A DNA stretch of 5,002 nucleotides from Rhodospirillales bacterium (GTDB taxonomy: Bacteria > Pseudomonadota > Alphaproteobacteria > ATCC43930 > CGMCC-115725), in assembly GCA_015654725.1 (NCBI GenBank), contig JAATGI010000128.1, positions 1 to 5,002 of the forward strand. Direction: 5' to 3'. The notes below the pieces were generated by a model. That model did no database searches. It had not been told where the DNA came from and was given only the letters and a program-made list of their open reading frames with translations. Shown here one piece after another: positions 1 through 5,002 of this stretch. Position numbers and translations under genes: made by a program. Position 1 is the stretch's first letter; every line of letters starts with the position of its first letter.

Positions 1-556
1 CCTTCACCATGAAGATGAAGTCGGTCATCGCCGGCGAATAGACCGCGCCGCCGGCGCACGGCCCCATGATCAGCGAGATTTGCGGCACCACGCCCGAGGC
101 GTCGACATTGCGCTGGAACACCTGGGCATAGCCCGCCAGCGAGGCGACGCCCTCCTGGATGCGCGCGCCGCCGGAATCGTTGAGCCCGACCAGGGGCGCG
201 CCGACCAGCATCGCCTTATCCATGATCTTGCAGATTTTCTCGGCATGCGCCTCGGAGAGCGCGCCGCCGAACACGGTGAAATCCTGGCTGAAGGCGAAAA
301 CGAGGCGGCCATTCACCAGCCCATGGCCGGTAACGACGCCGTCGCCGGGAATTTTCTGCTCGGCCATGCCGAAATCGTGGGAGCGATGTTCGACGAACAT
401 ATCCCATTCCTCGAACGAGCCGGCGTCGAACAGAACATCGAGCCGCTCGCGCGCGGTGAGCTTGCCCTTGGCATGCTGTTGCTCGATGCGCCGCTCGCCG
501 CCGCCGAGCCGCGCGGCGGCGCGCTTTTCTTCAAGTTGGCGCAGAATGTCTGGCAT
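1..556 (-). CDS. pccB: Propionyl-CoA carboxylase beta chain (carboxyltransferase subunit), N-terminal part
   Basis: This is the carboxyltransferase subunit of a biotin-dependent acyl-CoA carboxylase. In the cytoplasm it moves the carboxyl group from carboxybiotin on the alpha subunit to propionyl-CoA, giving methylmalonyl-CoA. The first 185 residues are visible, starting MPDILRQLEEKRAAARLGGG; the family is about 510 residues, so roughly two thirds lie beyond the left edge. Diagnostic stretches are KGKLTARERLDVLFDAGSF (30-48), FSQDFTVFGGALSEAHAEKI (89-108), the glycine-rich loop NDSGGARIQEGV (126-137) and GPCAGGAVYSPAMTDF (165-180), the crotonase-fold loops that shape the acyl-CoA site. They match PCCB more closely than AccD or MccB as I remember those families. 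The ATG at 554-556 has a purine-rich AAAGGGGG upstream. The gene begins 7 bp after the GIY-YIG stop. Substrate preference (propionyl- versus other acyl-CoA) is inferred from family resemblance. Confidence 0.93.
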   Translation of the reverse strand, partial: MPDILRQLEEKRAAARLGGGERRIEQQHAKGKLTARERLDVLFDAGSFEEWDMFVEHRSHDFGMAEQKIPGDGVVTGHGLVNGRLVFAFSQDFTVFGGALSEAHAEKICKIMDKAMLVGAPLVGLNDSGGARIQEGVASLAGYAQVFQRNVDASGVVPQISLIMGPCAGGAVYSPAMTDFIFMVK

Positions 557-563
557 GGTCGGA

Positions 564-914
564 TTATTCCCCCTTTCGGTCCTCATCCTGAGGAGCACGC
601 GCAGCGTGCGTCTCGAAGGACGAGGGCCGAAGCTTTTTGCTTCGGCTTGCTAGCCGCTTGATGCGGTCGAAATCATGTCCGATCAATGCTTCCTTCTTGT
701 CACGGCGCCATCCCTTGATTTGGCGTTCGGCGGCGATTGCGTCGGTGATCAATTGAAATTCCTGAGCCCACACCAACGTCACGGGGCGACGTGACGCGGT
801 ATAGCCGCCGTAATAGCCAATATTGTGCGCACCAACGCGCGTCTCCAAATCTGCGCGGGTCGATCCGACGTAATAGGAATTATCGGCGCACCGCAACATG
901 TAGACGTAAGCCAT
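564..914 (-). CDS. Single-domain GIY-YIG nuclease family protein with a repeat-encoded C-terminal tail
   Basis: This is a small protein (116 residues) of the UPF0213/YhbQ-like GIY-YIG group; members carry the catalytic fold alone and their physiological role is mostly unknown. The active-site pattern looks intact: Y5 in VYML (the GIY position), Y15-V16-G17 (the YIG position), R26 and H30 in LETRVGAHN, and the metal-binding glutamate E63 in AAERQIKGW. GYTASRRPVTLVW (37-49) and IKGWRRDKKEALI (66-78) are typical of the group. The fold ends near residue 89; residues from about 90 to 116 are encoded by a perfect hairpin (626-646) and palindrome A (581-625), so the tail is probably acquired. An in-frame TGA at 930-932 fixes the ATG at 912-914 as the only ATG start; the ribosome site is weak (GGAAAA). 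GC is about 54% over 180 bases counted by hand, against 70% in a 60-base line of the ATP12 gene, which suggests separate origin. Nuclease activity is inferred. Confidence 0.87.
   Translation of the reverse strand: MAYVYMLRCADNSYYVGSTRADLETRVGAHNIGYYGGYTASRRPVTLVWAQEFQLITDAIAAERQIKGWRRDKKEALIGHDFDRIKRLASRSKKLRPSSFETHAARAPQDEDRKGE
569..576 (-). promoter_or_regulatory. Shine-Dalgarno-like site of pccB
   Basis: The minus strand reads AAAGGGGG here, 12 bases before the ATG at 554-556. This is a slightly long spacing but the only G-rich site near that start, so it supports the chosen pccB start. It lies inside the last codons of the GIY-YIG gene and only 4 bp from the edge of palindrome A, so a hairpin in the mRNA would form next to the ribosome site. 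Confidence 0.55.
581..625 (+). repeat. Palindromic repeat copy A (intergenic-type element inside a gene end)
   Basis: This is an imperfect palindrome with outer arms CCTCATCCT (581-589) and AGGACGAGG (617-625), a GAG/CTC step (590-592 with 612-614), and an inner perfect stem GCACGC (595-600) / GCGTGC (604-609) closed by the 3-base loop GCA. The 2-base bulge GA (615-616) on the right arm gives the element a direction. It is the reverse complement form of copy B: over the outer parts, 30 of 32 positions agree. It forms the 3' end of the GIY-YIG reading frame and the leader of pccB. The family is one I recall as highly repeated in alphaproteobacterial genomes, where it leaves peptides such as HPEEARSAVSKDE in spurious ORFs. 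Confidence 0.85.
626..646. repeat. Perfect 8-bp inverted repeat next to palindrome A
   Basis: GCCGAAGC (626-633) and GCTTCGGC (639-646) are exact reverse complements separated by TTTTT (634-638). The pair directly abuts palindrome A, so the two make a double-hairpin unit at 581-646. It lies within the GIY-YIG coding frame (residues 90-97, SRSKKLRP region). The loop is T5 on the plus strand and A5 on the minus, transcribed, strand; no T-run follows on either strand, so it does not look like an intrinsic terminator. Confidence 0.75.
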
Positions 915-948
915 CCGGTATTTTCCGGTTCATTTGTAGCATTTGCAA

Positions 949-991
949 ACTCATCCTTCGAGACGGCGCTTCGCGCCTCCTCAGGATGAGG
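949..991 (-). repeat. Palindromic repeat copy B, inverted relative to copy A
   Basis: The best preserved copy. Outer arms CTCATCCT (950-957) and AGGATGAG (983-990) are exact reverse complements. Inside them come a 2-base bulge TC (958-959), a GAG/CTC step (960-962 with 980-982), a 2x2 internal loop, and a stem GGCGC (965-969) / GCGCC (973-977) with loop TTC. The bulge sits on the left arm, whereas copy A has it on the right arm, so the two copies face opposite ways on either side of the GIY-YIG gene. The copy ends 35 bp upstream of the GIY-YIG ATG. Confidence 0.88.
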
Positions 992-1027
992 CCTTTGAGA
1001 CGACCTTCGCGTCCCCTCGGGATGAGG
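991..1027 (-). repeat. Palindromic repeat copy C, degenerate and in tandem with B
   Basis: This stretch repeats B in the same direction with a period of 36 to 37 bp: TTTGAGACG (994-1002) matches TTCGAGACG of B, TTCGCG (1006-1011) is identical, and CCTCGGGATGAGG (1015-1027) matches CCTCAGGATGAGG of B. The left outer arm is missing or merged with the right arm of B, and the inner stem has shrunk to GACG/CGTC (999-1002 with 1010-1013). It therefore looks like a decaying or partly deleted copy. It ends 16 bp after the ATP12 stop codon. Confidence 0.7.
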
Positions 1028-1043
1028 CGTTTGGTTATTAGTG

Positions 1044-1748
1044 TTATCTTTTGAGCAAGGCCGCAAACCGCGCGGCGAGCGCCATGTCCTCCTTGAGGCC
1101 GGCACGGCGCTTCGCCTGCTCCGCGTCTTCGCCCCATTTCTCGATCTGGAAGCTCTGATCGAGCTCGGCGGCGGCGAAGGCAGAATCCGCATCGAGCAAA
1201 CCCTCCATCAACGCCAACGCGATCACCAGCGAGCCGCTGGTCGCGGTGGCGAGACGCAGCGCGATCAACTCCATCGCGCGATAGCGCGCGACCGCGGCGG
1301 CGAAAGCGGCGAGACTTTCCGCCGGTTGAGTCAGCGGTTGAATGCCGGTGGTGACAGTTAGGACGCCATAGCGCTCGGCCGCCCAATCGAGGAGCGGCTG
1401 CCAGTTCCGCGCCTGCCGCGCCACCAGTTCGGGCGGATGCGCCGCGCGATAGCAGACAAGATCGGTCTCGGCATATTTCGCGGTCTCGGCGACGACGCTG
1501 GCATGCCGCGTCGCGACCAGATCGATCGCGGCATTGGCGAGCCTCGTCAGCGGCAAGAGGCGCGGCTCGATCTTGCCAGACTGCACGCGCCATTCCGCCG
1601 CCATTGCCTCGGCCAAGGCGCGGTTCGGCGCCACCAGCTCGTTCCGATCCGGCGTGCGCAAGGGCTTGCCGTCGAGCGTCACGGCGAAGCCCCGCTCAGC
1701 CGCGACGATGGCGACGTCCCGGTAAAATCGGCTCGCGCTATTCGTCAT
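1044..1748 (-). CDS. ATP12-family F1-ATPase assembly chaperone
   Basis: This 234-residue protein belongs to the ATP12 family (PF07542), chaperones that bind free F1 alpha subunit so that the alpha3-beta3 hexamer of ATP synthase can assemble; in bacteria it acts in the cytoplasm. The length is typical of bacterial members. Conserved blocks in order are RFYRDV (7-12), LDGKPLRTP (25-33), LAEAMAAEW (45-53), the PLTRLANAAID segment (66-76), KYAETDLVCYRA (91-102), ELVARQARNWQPLLDW (107-122) and the C-terminal helix with QIEKWGED (201-208). The ATG at 1746-1748 overlaps the 3' end of the pseudouridine synthase gene by 11 bp, pointing to translational coupling. The start is supported by the family's characteristic N-terminal F-Y-x-D motif lying close behind it. 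The gene is followed by palindromes C and B rather than by another tightly packed gene. Confidence 0.93.
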   Translation of the reverse strand: MTNSASRFYRDVAIVAAERGFAVTLDGKPLRTPDRNELVAPNRALAEAMAAEWRVQSGKIEPRLLPLTRLANAAIDLVATRHASVVAETAKYAETDLVCYRAAHPPELVARQARNWQPLLDWAAERYGVLTVTTGIQPLTQPAESLAAFAAAVARYRAMELIALRLATATSGSLVIALALMEGLLDADSAFAAAELDQSFQIEKWGEDAEQAKRRAGLKEDMALAARFAALLKR

Positions 1749-2724
1749 CGGCGAAGCCCGCGAACGGATCGCGTTCGTCGCTTTCCTCGAAGCCGAAAAA
1801 ATCCCAAGTCCGTTTCATATGCGCGGGCAACGGCGCCACGATCTTGAGCGTGCCGCCATCGGGATGAGGCACGGCCAAGGCGCGGGCGTGGAGATGAAGC
1901 TTGCGCGTGTCCGCGATGCCCGAAGGATGCGCGGCGGCGGCGCCATATTTGCCGTCGCCCAGGATCGGCGTGGCGAGCGCCGCCATATGAGCGCGGAGCT
2001 GATGAGTGCGGCCCGTGATCGGCTTCATCGCCACCCAGGCGATCTTGTTGCCGGCATTCGCGACGACGCGGTAATCGGTGATCGCGCGCTTGCCCTCGTC
2101 TTCGTCATGAGCGACGCGCTCTCCCGCCGGGCCGGGCAGCTTCGCCAAGGGCAGGTCGATGCGGCCCTCGCGCAGTTTTGGCAAGCCGACCACGGCGGCC
2201 CAATAAATCTTGCGCGTCGTTTTTTCGCGAAACGCCTGCGTGAGCTTGCGCGCGGCGACCGCGGTGCGTGCCAGAACCAATACGCCGCTGGTGTCCTTGT
2301 CGAGGCGATGGACCAGGCGCGGCCGCTCGCCATCGAATTTAAGCGCGTCGAGCATGGCGTCGAGATGGCGGTCGGTCGCGGTGCCGCCTTGCACCGCGAG
2401 GCCGGGCGATTTGTCGATGACGATCACGGCGTCGTCGCGATGCAGGATCGAGCGCAGCAACAGCGCGACATCGTCTTTCTTCGGCGCGACGAAGACGGGC
2501 TTCGGCAGCGGCGTCAAATCGCCGAGCGGCGGCACCCGCACCGTTTGTCCGGCGGCGACGCGGTCGCCGGCGCTGGCGCGTTTGCCGTCGAGGCGGATTT
2601 GCCCGGTGCGCAGCAGCTTCTCCAGCCGGCCATGGCCGAGCGCCGGGAAATGGCGCTTGAACCAGCGGTCGAGCCGGATATCCGCGTCGTCGGCCGCGAC
2701 CGATTTAAGCTCGACGCCGCTCAT
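1738..2724 (-). CDS. rluC: 23S rRNA pseudouridine synthase, RluC/RluD family
   Basis: This enzyme isomerises specific uridines of 23S rRNA to pseudouridine. It has 328 residues, close to E. coli RluC (319). An S4 RNA-binding domain occupies about residues 15-65 (DIRLDRWFKRHFPALGHGRL, then LRTGQIRLDGKRA). The catalytic domain follows with VIVIDKSPGLAVQGG (100-114), the signature HRLDKDTSG (139-147) whose D142 is the expected nucleophile, KIYWAAVVG (172-180) and GRTHQLRAHMA (238-248). The frame stays open to an ATG at 2764-2766, but the ATG at 2722-2724 is preferred: it forms an ATGA overlap with the rarA stop, has GAGG about 10 bases upstream, and gives the expected N-terminus. The acidic tail (FGFEESDERDPFAGFADDE) ends inside the ATP12 gene start. 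Assignment to RluC (U955/2504/2580) rather than RluD is from resemblance and position, not proven. Confidence 0.92.
   Translation of the reverse strand: MSGVELKSVAADDADIRLDRWFKRHFPALGHGRLEKLLRTGQIRLDGKRASAGDRVAAGQTVRVPPLGDLTPLPKPVFVAPKKDDVALLLRSILHRDDAVIVIDKSPGLAVQGGTATDRHLDAMLDALKFDGERPRLVHRLDKDTSGVLVLARTAVAARKLTQAFREKTTRKIYWAAVVGLPKLREGRIDLPLAKLPGPAGERVAHDEDEGKRAITDYRVVANAGNKIAWVAMKPITGRTHQLRAHMAALATPILGDGKYGAAAAHPSGIADTRKLHLHARALAVPHPDGGTLKIVAPLPAHMKRTWDFFGFEESDERDPFAGFADDE
2721..2724 (-). other. ATGA stop/start overlap, rarA to rluC
   Basis: The minus strand reads ATGA: the rluC start ATG (2724-2722) shares two bases with the rarA stop TGA (2723-2721). This is a standard termination-reinitiation arrangement and is the main argument for choosing this rluC start over the in-frame ATG 42 bases upstream. 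Confidence 0.85.
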
Positions 2725-4019
2725 TCGGGCTTGTCCTCGGATTTGCGTTGCCTGAGCTTGTCCCAATAGTCGAGCCGCTTCTTGATCTCGCGCTCGAAGC
2801 CTCGCTCCAGCGGGCGATAGAAGGTCTCGCGCGGCAGGGCGTCGGGAAAATAATCGAGGCCGGAAAAGCCCTCGGGCGAGTCGGGATCGTAGATATAGCC
2901 CTCGGAATAGCCCAATTCGCGCATTAATTTCGTCGGCGCGTTGACGGCGTGCATCGGCGGCATCAGCGAGCCGCTGTCCTTGGCCGCGCGCCGCGCTGCG
3001 CCGAAGGCGCGATAGGCGGCGGTCGATTTCGGCGCGGTCGCGATATAGATCACCGCCTGCGCGATGGCGAGCTCGCCCTCGGGCGAACCCAACCGCTCAT
3101 AGGCGTCCCAGGCCGCGATCGCCTGCACCAGTGCCTGCGGATCGGCGAGGCCGATATCCTCGACCGCCATGCGCGCGACGCGGCGGACGATATAGATGGG
3201 ATGCTCGCCGCCGACCAGCATGCGCGCCAGCCAATAAAGCGCGGCATCGACGTCGGAGCCGCGCACCGCCTTGTGCAAGGCGCTGATGAGGTTGTAGTGG
3301 CCTTCCTGCGCCTTGTCGTAAAGCGGCGCGCGTTTCTCCACGGCGGCCGTCAGCCCGGCGATGTCGAGCCGCGTGCCGTCCGGCAGAATCGCGAGTTCCT
3401 CGGCGAGATTGATGAGAAACCGGCCGTCGCCGTCGGCCATCGCCTTCAAGGCCTGGCGCGCCTCGTCATCGAGCGGCAGTTTCTTGCCGAGCGCCGCTTC
3501 GGCGCGCGCGGTCAGAATGTCCAGCGCCTCGTCCTCGAGCCGTCTCAAGACGAAGACCTGGCAGCGCGACAATAGCGCGCCGTTCAGTTCGAAGGATGGA
3601 TTCTCCGTGGTGGCGCCGACCAGCGTGATGGTGCCGTCCTCGACATAAGGCAAGAACCCGTCCTGCTGCGCGCGGTTGAAGCGATGAATTTCATCGACGA
3701 ACAAGAGCGTGCCCTGGCCCATATCGCGGCGCTTCTTGGCGGCGTCGAAGATCTTGCGCAAATCGGCGACACCGGAGAACACGGCGGACAACGGCTCGAA
3801 ATGCATGGACGTGGCCTGCGCCAGGAGCCGCGCAATCGTGGTCTTGCCGCAGCCCGGCGGTCCCCACAGAATCATCGAGGCGAGCCGGTGCGCGGCCACC
3901 ATCCGGCCGATCGGACCGTCCGCGCCCAGGAGGTGATCCTGGCCGACGACATCGGCGAGACGCGCGGGGCGTAGCCGGTCGGCCAAGGGGCGCGGCGCGT
4001 CTTTTTCGAAGAGAGACAT
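2721..4019 (-). CDS. rarA: Replication-associated recombination protein A (RarA/MgsA), AAA+ ATPase
   Basis: RarA is the bacterial homologue of yeast Mgs1 and human WRNIP1, a clamp-loader-like ATPase that acts at stalled or gapped replication forks. The protein has 432 residues, near the usual 440 to 450. Visible motifs are ADRLRPARLADVVGQDHLLG (13-32), Walker A GPPGCGKT (53-60), Walker B LLFVDEIH (105-112), sensor 1 GATTENPS (135-142) and the arginine-finger region LLSRC (149-153). The C-terminal tetramerisation part is recognisable by YNLISALHKAVRGSDVDAAL (242-261), LARMLVGGEHP, RMAVEDIGLADP and the end block GYIYDPDSPEGF. An ATG at 4074-4076 is also in frame, but its extra 19 residues are basic, unlike the family, and overlap the upstream protease gene. 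The ATG at 4017-4019 gives the family start MSLFE and overlaps the protease stop by one base. Confidence 0.97.
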   Translation of the reverse strand: MSLFEKDAPRPLADRLRPARLADVVGQDHLLGADGPIGRMVAAHRLASMILWGPPGCGKTTIARLLAQATSMHFEPLSAVFSGVADLRKIFDAAKKRRDMGQGTLLFVDEIHRFNRAQQDGFLPYVEDGTITLVGATTENPSFELNGALLSRCQVFVLRRLEDEALDILTARAEAALGKKLPLDDEARQALKAMADGDGRFLINLAEELAILPDGTRLDIAGLTAAVEKRAPLYDKAQEGHYNLISALHKAVRGSDVDAALYWLARMLVGGEHPIYIVRRVARMAVEDIGLADPQALVQAIAAWDAYERLGSPEGELAIAQAVIYIATAPKSTAAYRAFGAARRAAKDSGSLMPPMHAVNAPTKLMRELGYSEGYIYDPDSPEGFSGLDYFPDALPRETFYRPLERGFEREIKKRLDYWDKLRQRKSEDKPE

Positions 4020-4021
4020 CA
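4017..4021 (-). other. TGATG stop/start overlap, protease gene to rarA
   Basis: The minus strand reads TGATG: the protease stop TGA (4021-4019) shares one base with the rarA ATG (4019-4017). GGCGAG a few bases upstream is at most a weak ribosome site, so rarA translation probably depends on ribosomes finishing the protease. Confidence 0.8.
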
Positions 4022-5002
4022 CTCGCCGACGGTCATGCTGAGCCGCTTGTCGCCGCGTTGGATGGTGACGCGCCACGGCGCCGGCTCGTCGGCCGCCGCG
4101 CGCAAACCGGCGACGCTGTCGATGTCGCGATCATTGACGCCGACCACGATATCGCCGGGCTCGATGCCGAGACCGGCGGCGATGCTGTTGGCGGCCACGC
4201 GGGTCACGATCACGCCGGTCGCGGTGGCATCGACGCCGAGTTCCTCGGCGAAGGCGGGGTTGAGATTGCCGACGGTGGCGCCGGCGAACGGCTCGCGGCC
4301 ATGAAGCGCGGTCAGCTCGCGCGGCGGATCGTCCGGCGGCGCCGTCAGCGTCACCGAAAGCCGCTGGGGCTTGCCGTCGCGCCATACGATAAGCTCGGCC
4401 TTCCCGGTGGTCGGCAAGGTGGCGACGCGGAACCGCAATTCATCGGGGTCGGCGACGACGTGGCCGTTCACCGACAGGATCGCGTCGCCGACGCGCAAGC
4501 CCGCCGCCGCGGCGGGACCGTGTGGCGCCACATCCTTCACCAGCGCGCCCTCGGGGTTGGGAAGGCGAAGGCTTCGCGCCAGTTCCGGCGTCACCGGCTG
4601 GGTCGAGGCGCCGAGCCGAGGCCGCGTGACCTTGCCGCCATGTTCGGCGGCGTCGAGCACGGTGCGCACCATGCTCGTCGGGATCGCGAAGCCGATCCCG
4701 ACCGAGCCGCCCGATTGCGAGAACAGCGCCGTATTGATGCCGATAAGACGGCCATCGAGATCGACCAGCGCGCCGCCCGAATTGCCGGGATTGATCGCGG
4801 CGTCGGTCTGAATGAAGGAACCGAAATCGGCGGTGCCGATCGACCGCGCTAGGCCCGAGACGATGCCGCTCGTGACGGTCTGGCCGACGCCGAAGGGATC
4901 GCCGATGGCGAGCACCAGATCGCCGACTTCGAGTTGGTCGCTGTCGCCCAGTTCGAGCACCGGCAATTTCTCGCCATGCGTGTCGATGCGCAGCACGGCG
5001 AG
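4019..5002 (-). CDS. Do-family (DegP/DegQ/MucD-like) periplasmic serine protease with two PDZ domains, C-terminal part
   Basis: This is an HtrA-type protease that degrades or refolds misfolded envelope proteins in the periplasm. The window holds the last 327 residues; the signal peptide, the catalytic histidine and, probably by a single codon, the catalytic aspartate lie beyond the right edge, since the visible part opens LAVLRID, the stretch normally preceded by that aspartate. The nucleophile S75 (counted from the edge) is in NPGNSGGALVDLDGRLIGIN, preceded by GDLVLAIGDPFGVGQTVTSG (27-46) and FIQTDAAI (63-70), followed by GIGFAIPTSMV. PDZ1 spans about 126-220 (GALVKDVAPHGPAAAAGLRV, GDAILSVNG) and PDZ2 about 229-325 (GVIVTRVAANSIAAGLGIEP, GDIVVGVNDRDI). 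The two-PDZ layout favours DegP/DegQ/MucD over single-PDZ DegS. It is the most upstream visible member of the coupled gene block. Confidence 0.95.
   Translation of the reverse strand, partial: LAVLRIDTHGEKLPVLELGDSDQLEVGDLVLAIGDPFGVGQTVTSGIVSGLARSIGTADFGSFIQTDAAINPGNSGGALVDLDGRLIGINTALFSQSGGSVGIGFAIPTSMVRTVLDAAEHGGKVTRPRLGASTQPVTPELARSLRLPNPEGALVKDVAPHGPAAAAGLRVGDAILSVNGHVVADPDELRFRVATLPTTGKAELIVWRDGKPQRLSVTLTAPPDDPPRELTALHGREPFAGATVGNLNPAFAEELGVDATATGVIVTRVAANSIAAGLGIEPGDIVVGVNDRDIDSVAGLRAAADEPAPWRVTIQRGDKRLSMTVGE

Larger units (their letters stand above)
915..1043. other. Intergenic spacer between the ATP12 gene and the GIY-YIG gene
   Basis: This 129-bp gap is the only sizeable non-coding stretch in the window. 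Most of it (949-1027) is filled by palindromes B and C. What remains is an AT-rich segment after the ATP12 stop (1028-1043) and about 34 bp before the GIY-YIG start. I see no convincing sigma-70-type promoter: TTTGCA on the minus strand (944-949) has no recognisable -10 partner at 16 to 18 bases. There is no hairpin followed by a T-run. Read-through from the upstream operon, perhaps damped by the palindromes, is the simplest expectation. Confidence 0.6.

Noticed and set aside
626..646. Intrinsic terminator of the GIY-YIG gene or of a plus-strand gene
   Set aside because: The hairpin is perfect but is not followed by a T-run on either strand, and it lies within coding sequence.
80..661. Plus-strand open frame of 193 codons over the pccB start and GIY-YIG end
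   Set aside because: It is antisense to pccB, whose protein is recognised residue by residue, and it ends in peptide derived from palindrome A. No family resemblance was seen; long antisense frames are expected at this GC content.
924..949. Sigma-70-like promoter for the GIY-YIG gene (TTTGCA on the minus strand)
   Set aside because: At the expected distance the sequence is GGAAAA, which is not a credible -10 element.
949..1027. CRISPR array
   Set aside because: The two repeat units abut or overlap with no unique spacer, there are too few units, and no cas gene is near.
779..1192. Minus-strand open frame containing HPEEARSAVSKDEF
   Set aside because: That peptide is translated palindrome B and is a familiar product of spurious ORFs in repeat-bearing alphaproteobacteria. 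It is useful as a repeat marker, not a gene.
880..1593. Minus-strand open frame of 237 codons overlapping ATP12 and the spacer
   Set aside because: It is in another frame of the ATP12 gene, arginine-rich without motifs, and runs through the repeats into the GIY-YIG start.
2725..2766. Upstream ATG adding 14 residues to RluC
   Set aside because: The extension lies wholly inside rarA, resembles nothing in the family, and the ATGA-overlap start has a better ribosome site.
1819..2769. Plus-strand open frame of 316 codons opposite rluC
   Set aside because: It mirrors the codon structure of the pseudouridine synthase, is rich in arginine and glycine, and has no recognisable motif. It is a shadow frame.
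4020..4076. Upstream ATG adding 19 residues to RarA
   Set aside because: The added stretch is basic and overlaps the protease PDZ2 coding region; the family N-terminus MSLFE begins at 4019.

Overview
The window reads as an ordinary chromosomal segment of a GC-rich alphaproteobacterium. Supports for this are an ATP12-family F1-ATPase assembly chaperone (in bacteria essentially an alphaproteobacterial gene), a DegP-like protease / RarA / RluC-type synthase / ATP12 neighbourhood, and palindromic repeats of the 'TCATCCTGAGGAG...TCTCGAAGGATGA' kind that I recall from Hyphomicrobiales and relatives such as Bradyrhizobium and Rhodopseudomonas. The genus cannot be fixed from the sequence alone.

Every gene I can support lies on the minus strand, so transcription runs from the right edge to the left. 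In that order: (1) 5002-4019, the C-terminal two thirds of a periplasmic Do-family serine protease with two PDZ domains, cut by the right edge; (2) 4019-2721, the AAA+ ATPase RarA (MgsA); (3) 2724-1738, a 23S rRNA pseudouridine synthase of the RluC/RluD family with an S4 domain; (4) 1748-1044, the ATP12 chaperone; (5) 914-564, a small single-domain GIY-YIG nuclease-like protein; (6) 556-1, the N-terminal third of the propionyl-CoA carboxylase beta chain (pccB), cut by the left edge.

Genes 1 to 4 are packed with overlapping stop and start codons (TGATG, ATGA and an 11-bp overlap). They are almost certainly one translationally coupled transcript, covering envelope protein quality control, rescue of stalled replication forks, ribosome modification and ATP synthase assembly. 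pccB belongs to propionyl-CoA to methylmalonyl-CoA metabolism.

The part worth a second look is 564-1043. Here the GIY-YIG gene sits between two copies of the same imperfect palindrome in opposite orientation (A at 581-625, B at 949-991, with a decayed third copy C at 991-1027). Its GC content is clearly lower than its neighbours'. Copy A lies inside the 3' end of the gene and supplies a C-terminal tail beyond the nuclease fold. The layout resembles the REP/RAYT pairing of palindromic repeats with a dedicated nuclease, but with a GIY-YIG enzyme instead of a Y1 transposase. That is a hypothesis, not something the sequence proves. No tRNA, rRNA, CRISPR array, insertion sequence or convincing intrinsic terminator was seen, and no stretch longer than 129 bp lacks a gene.
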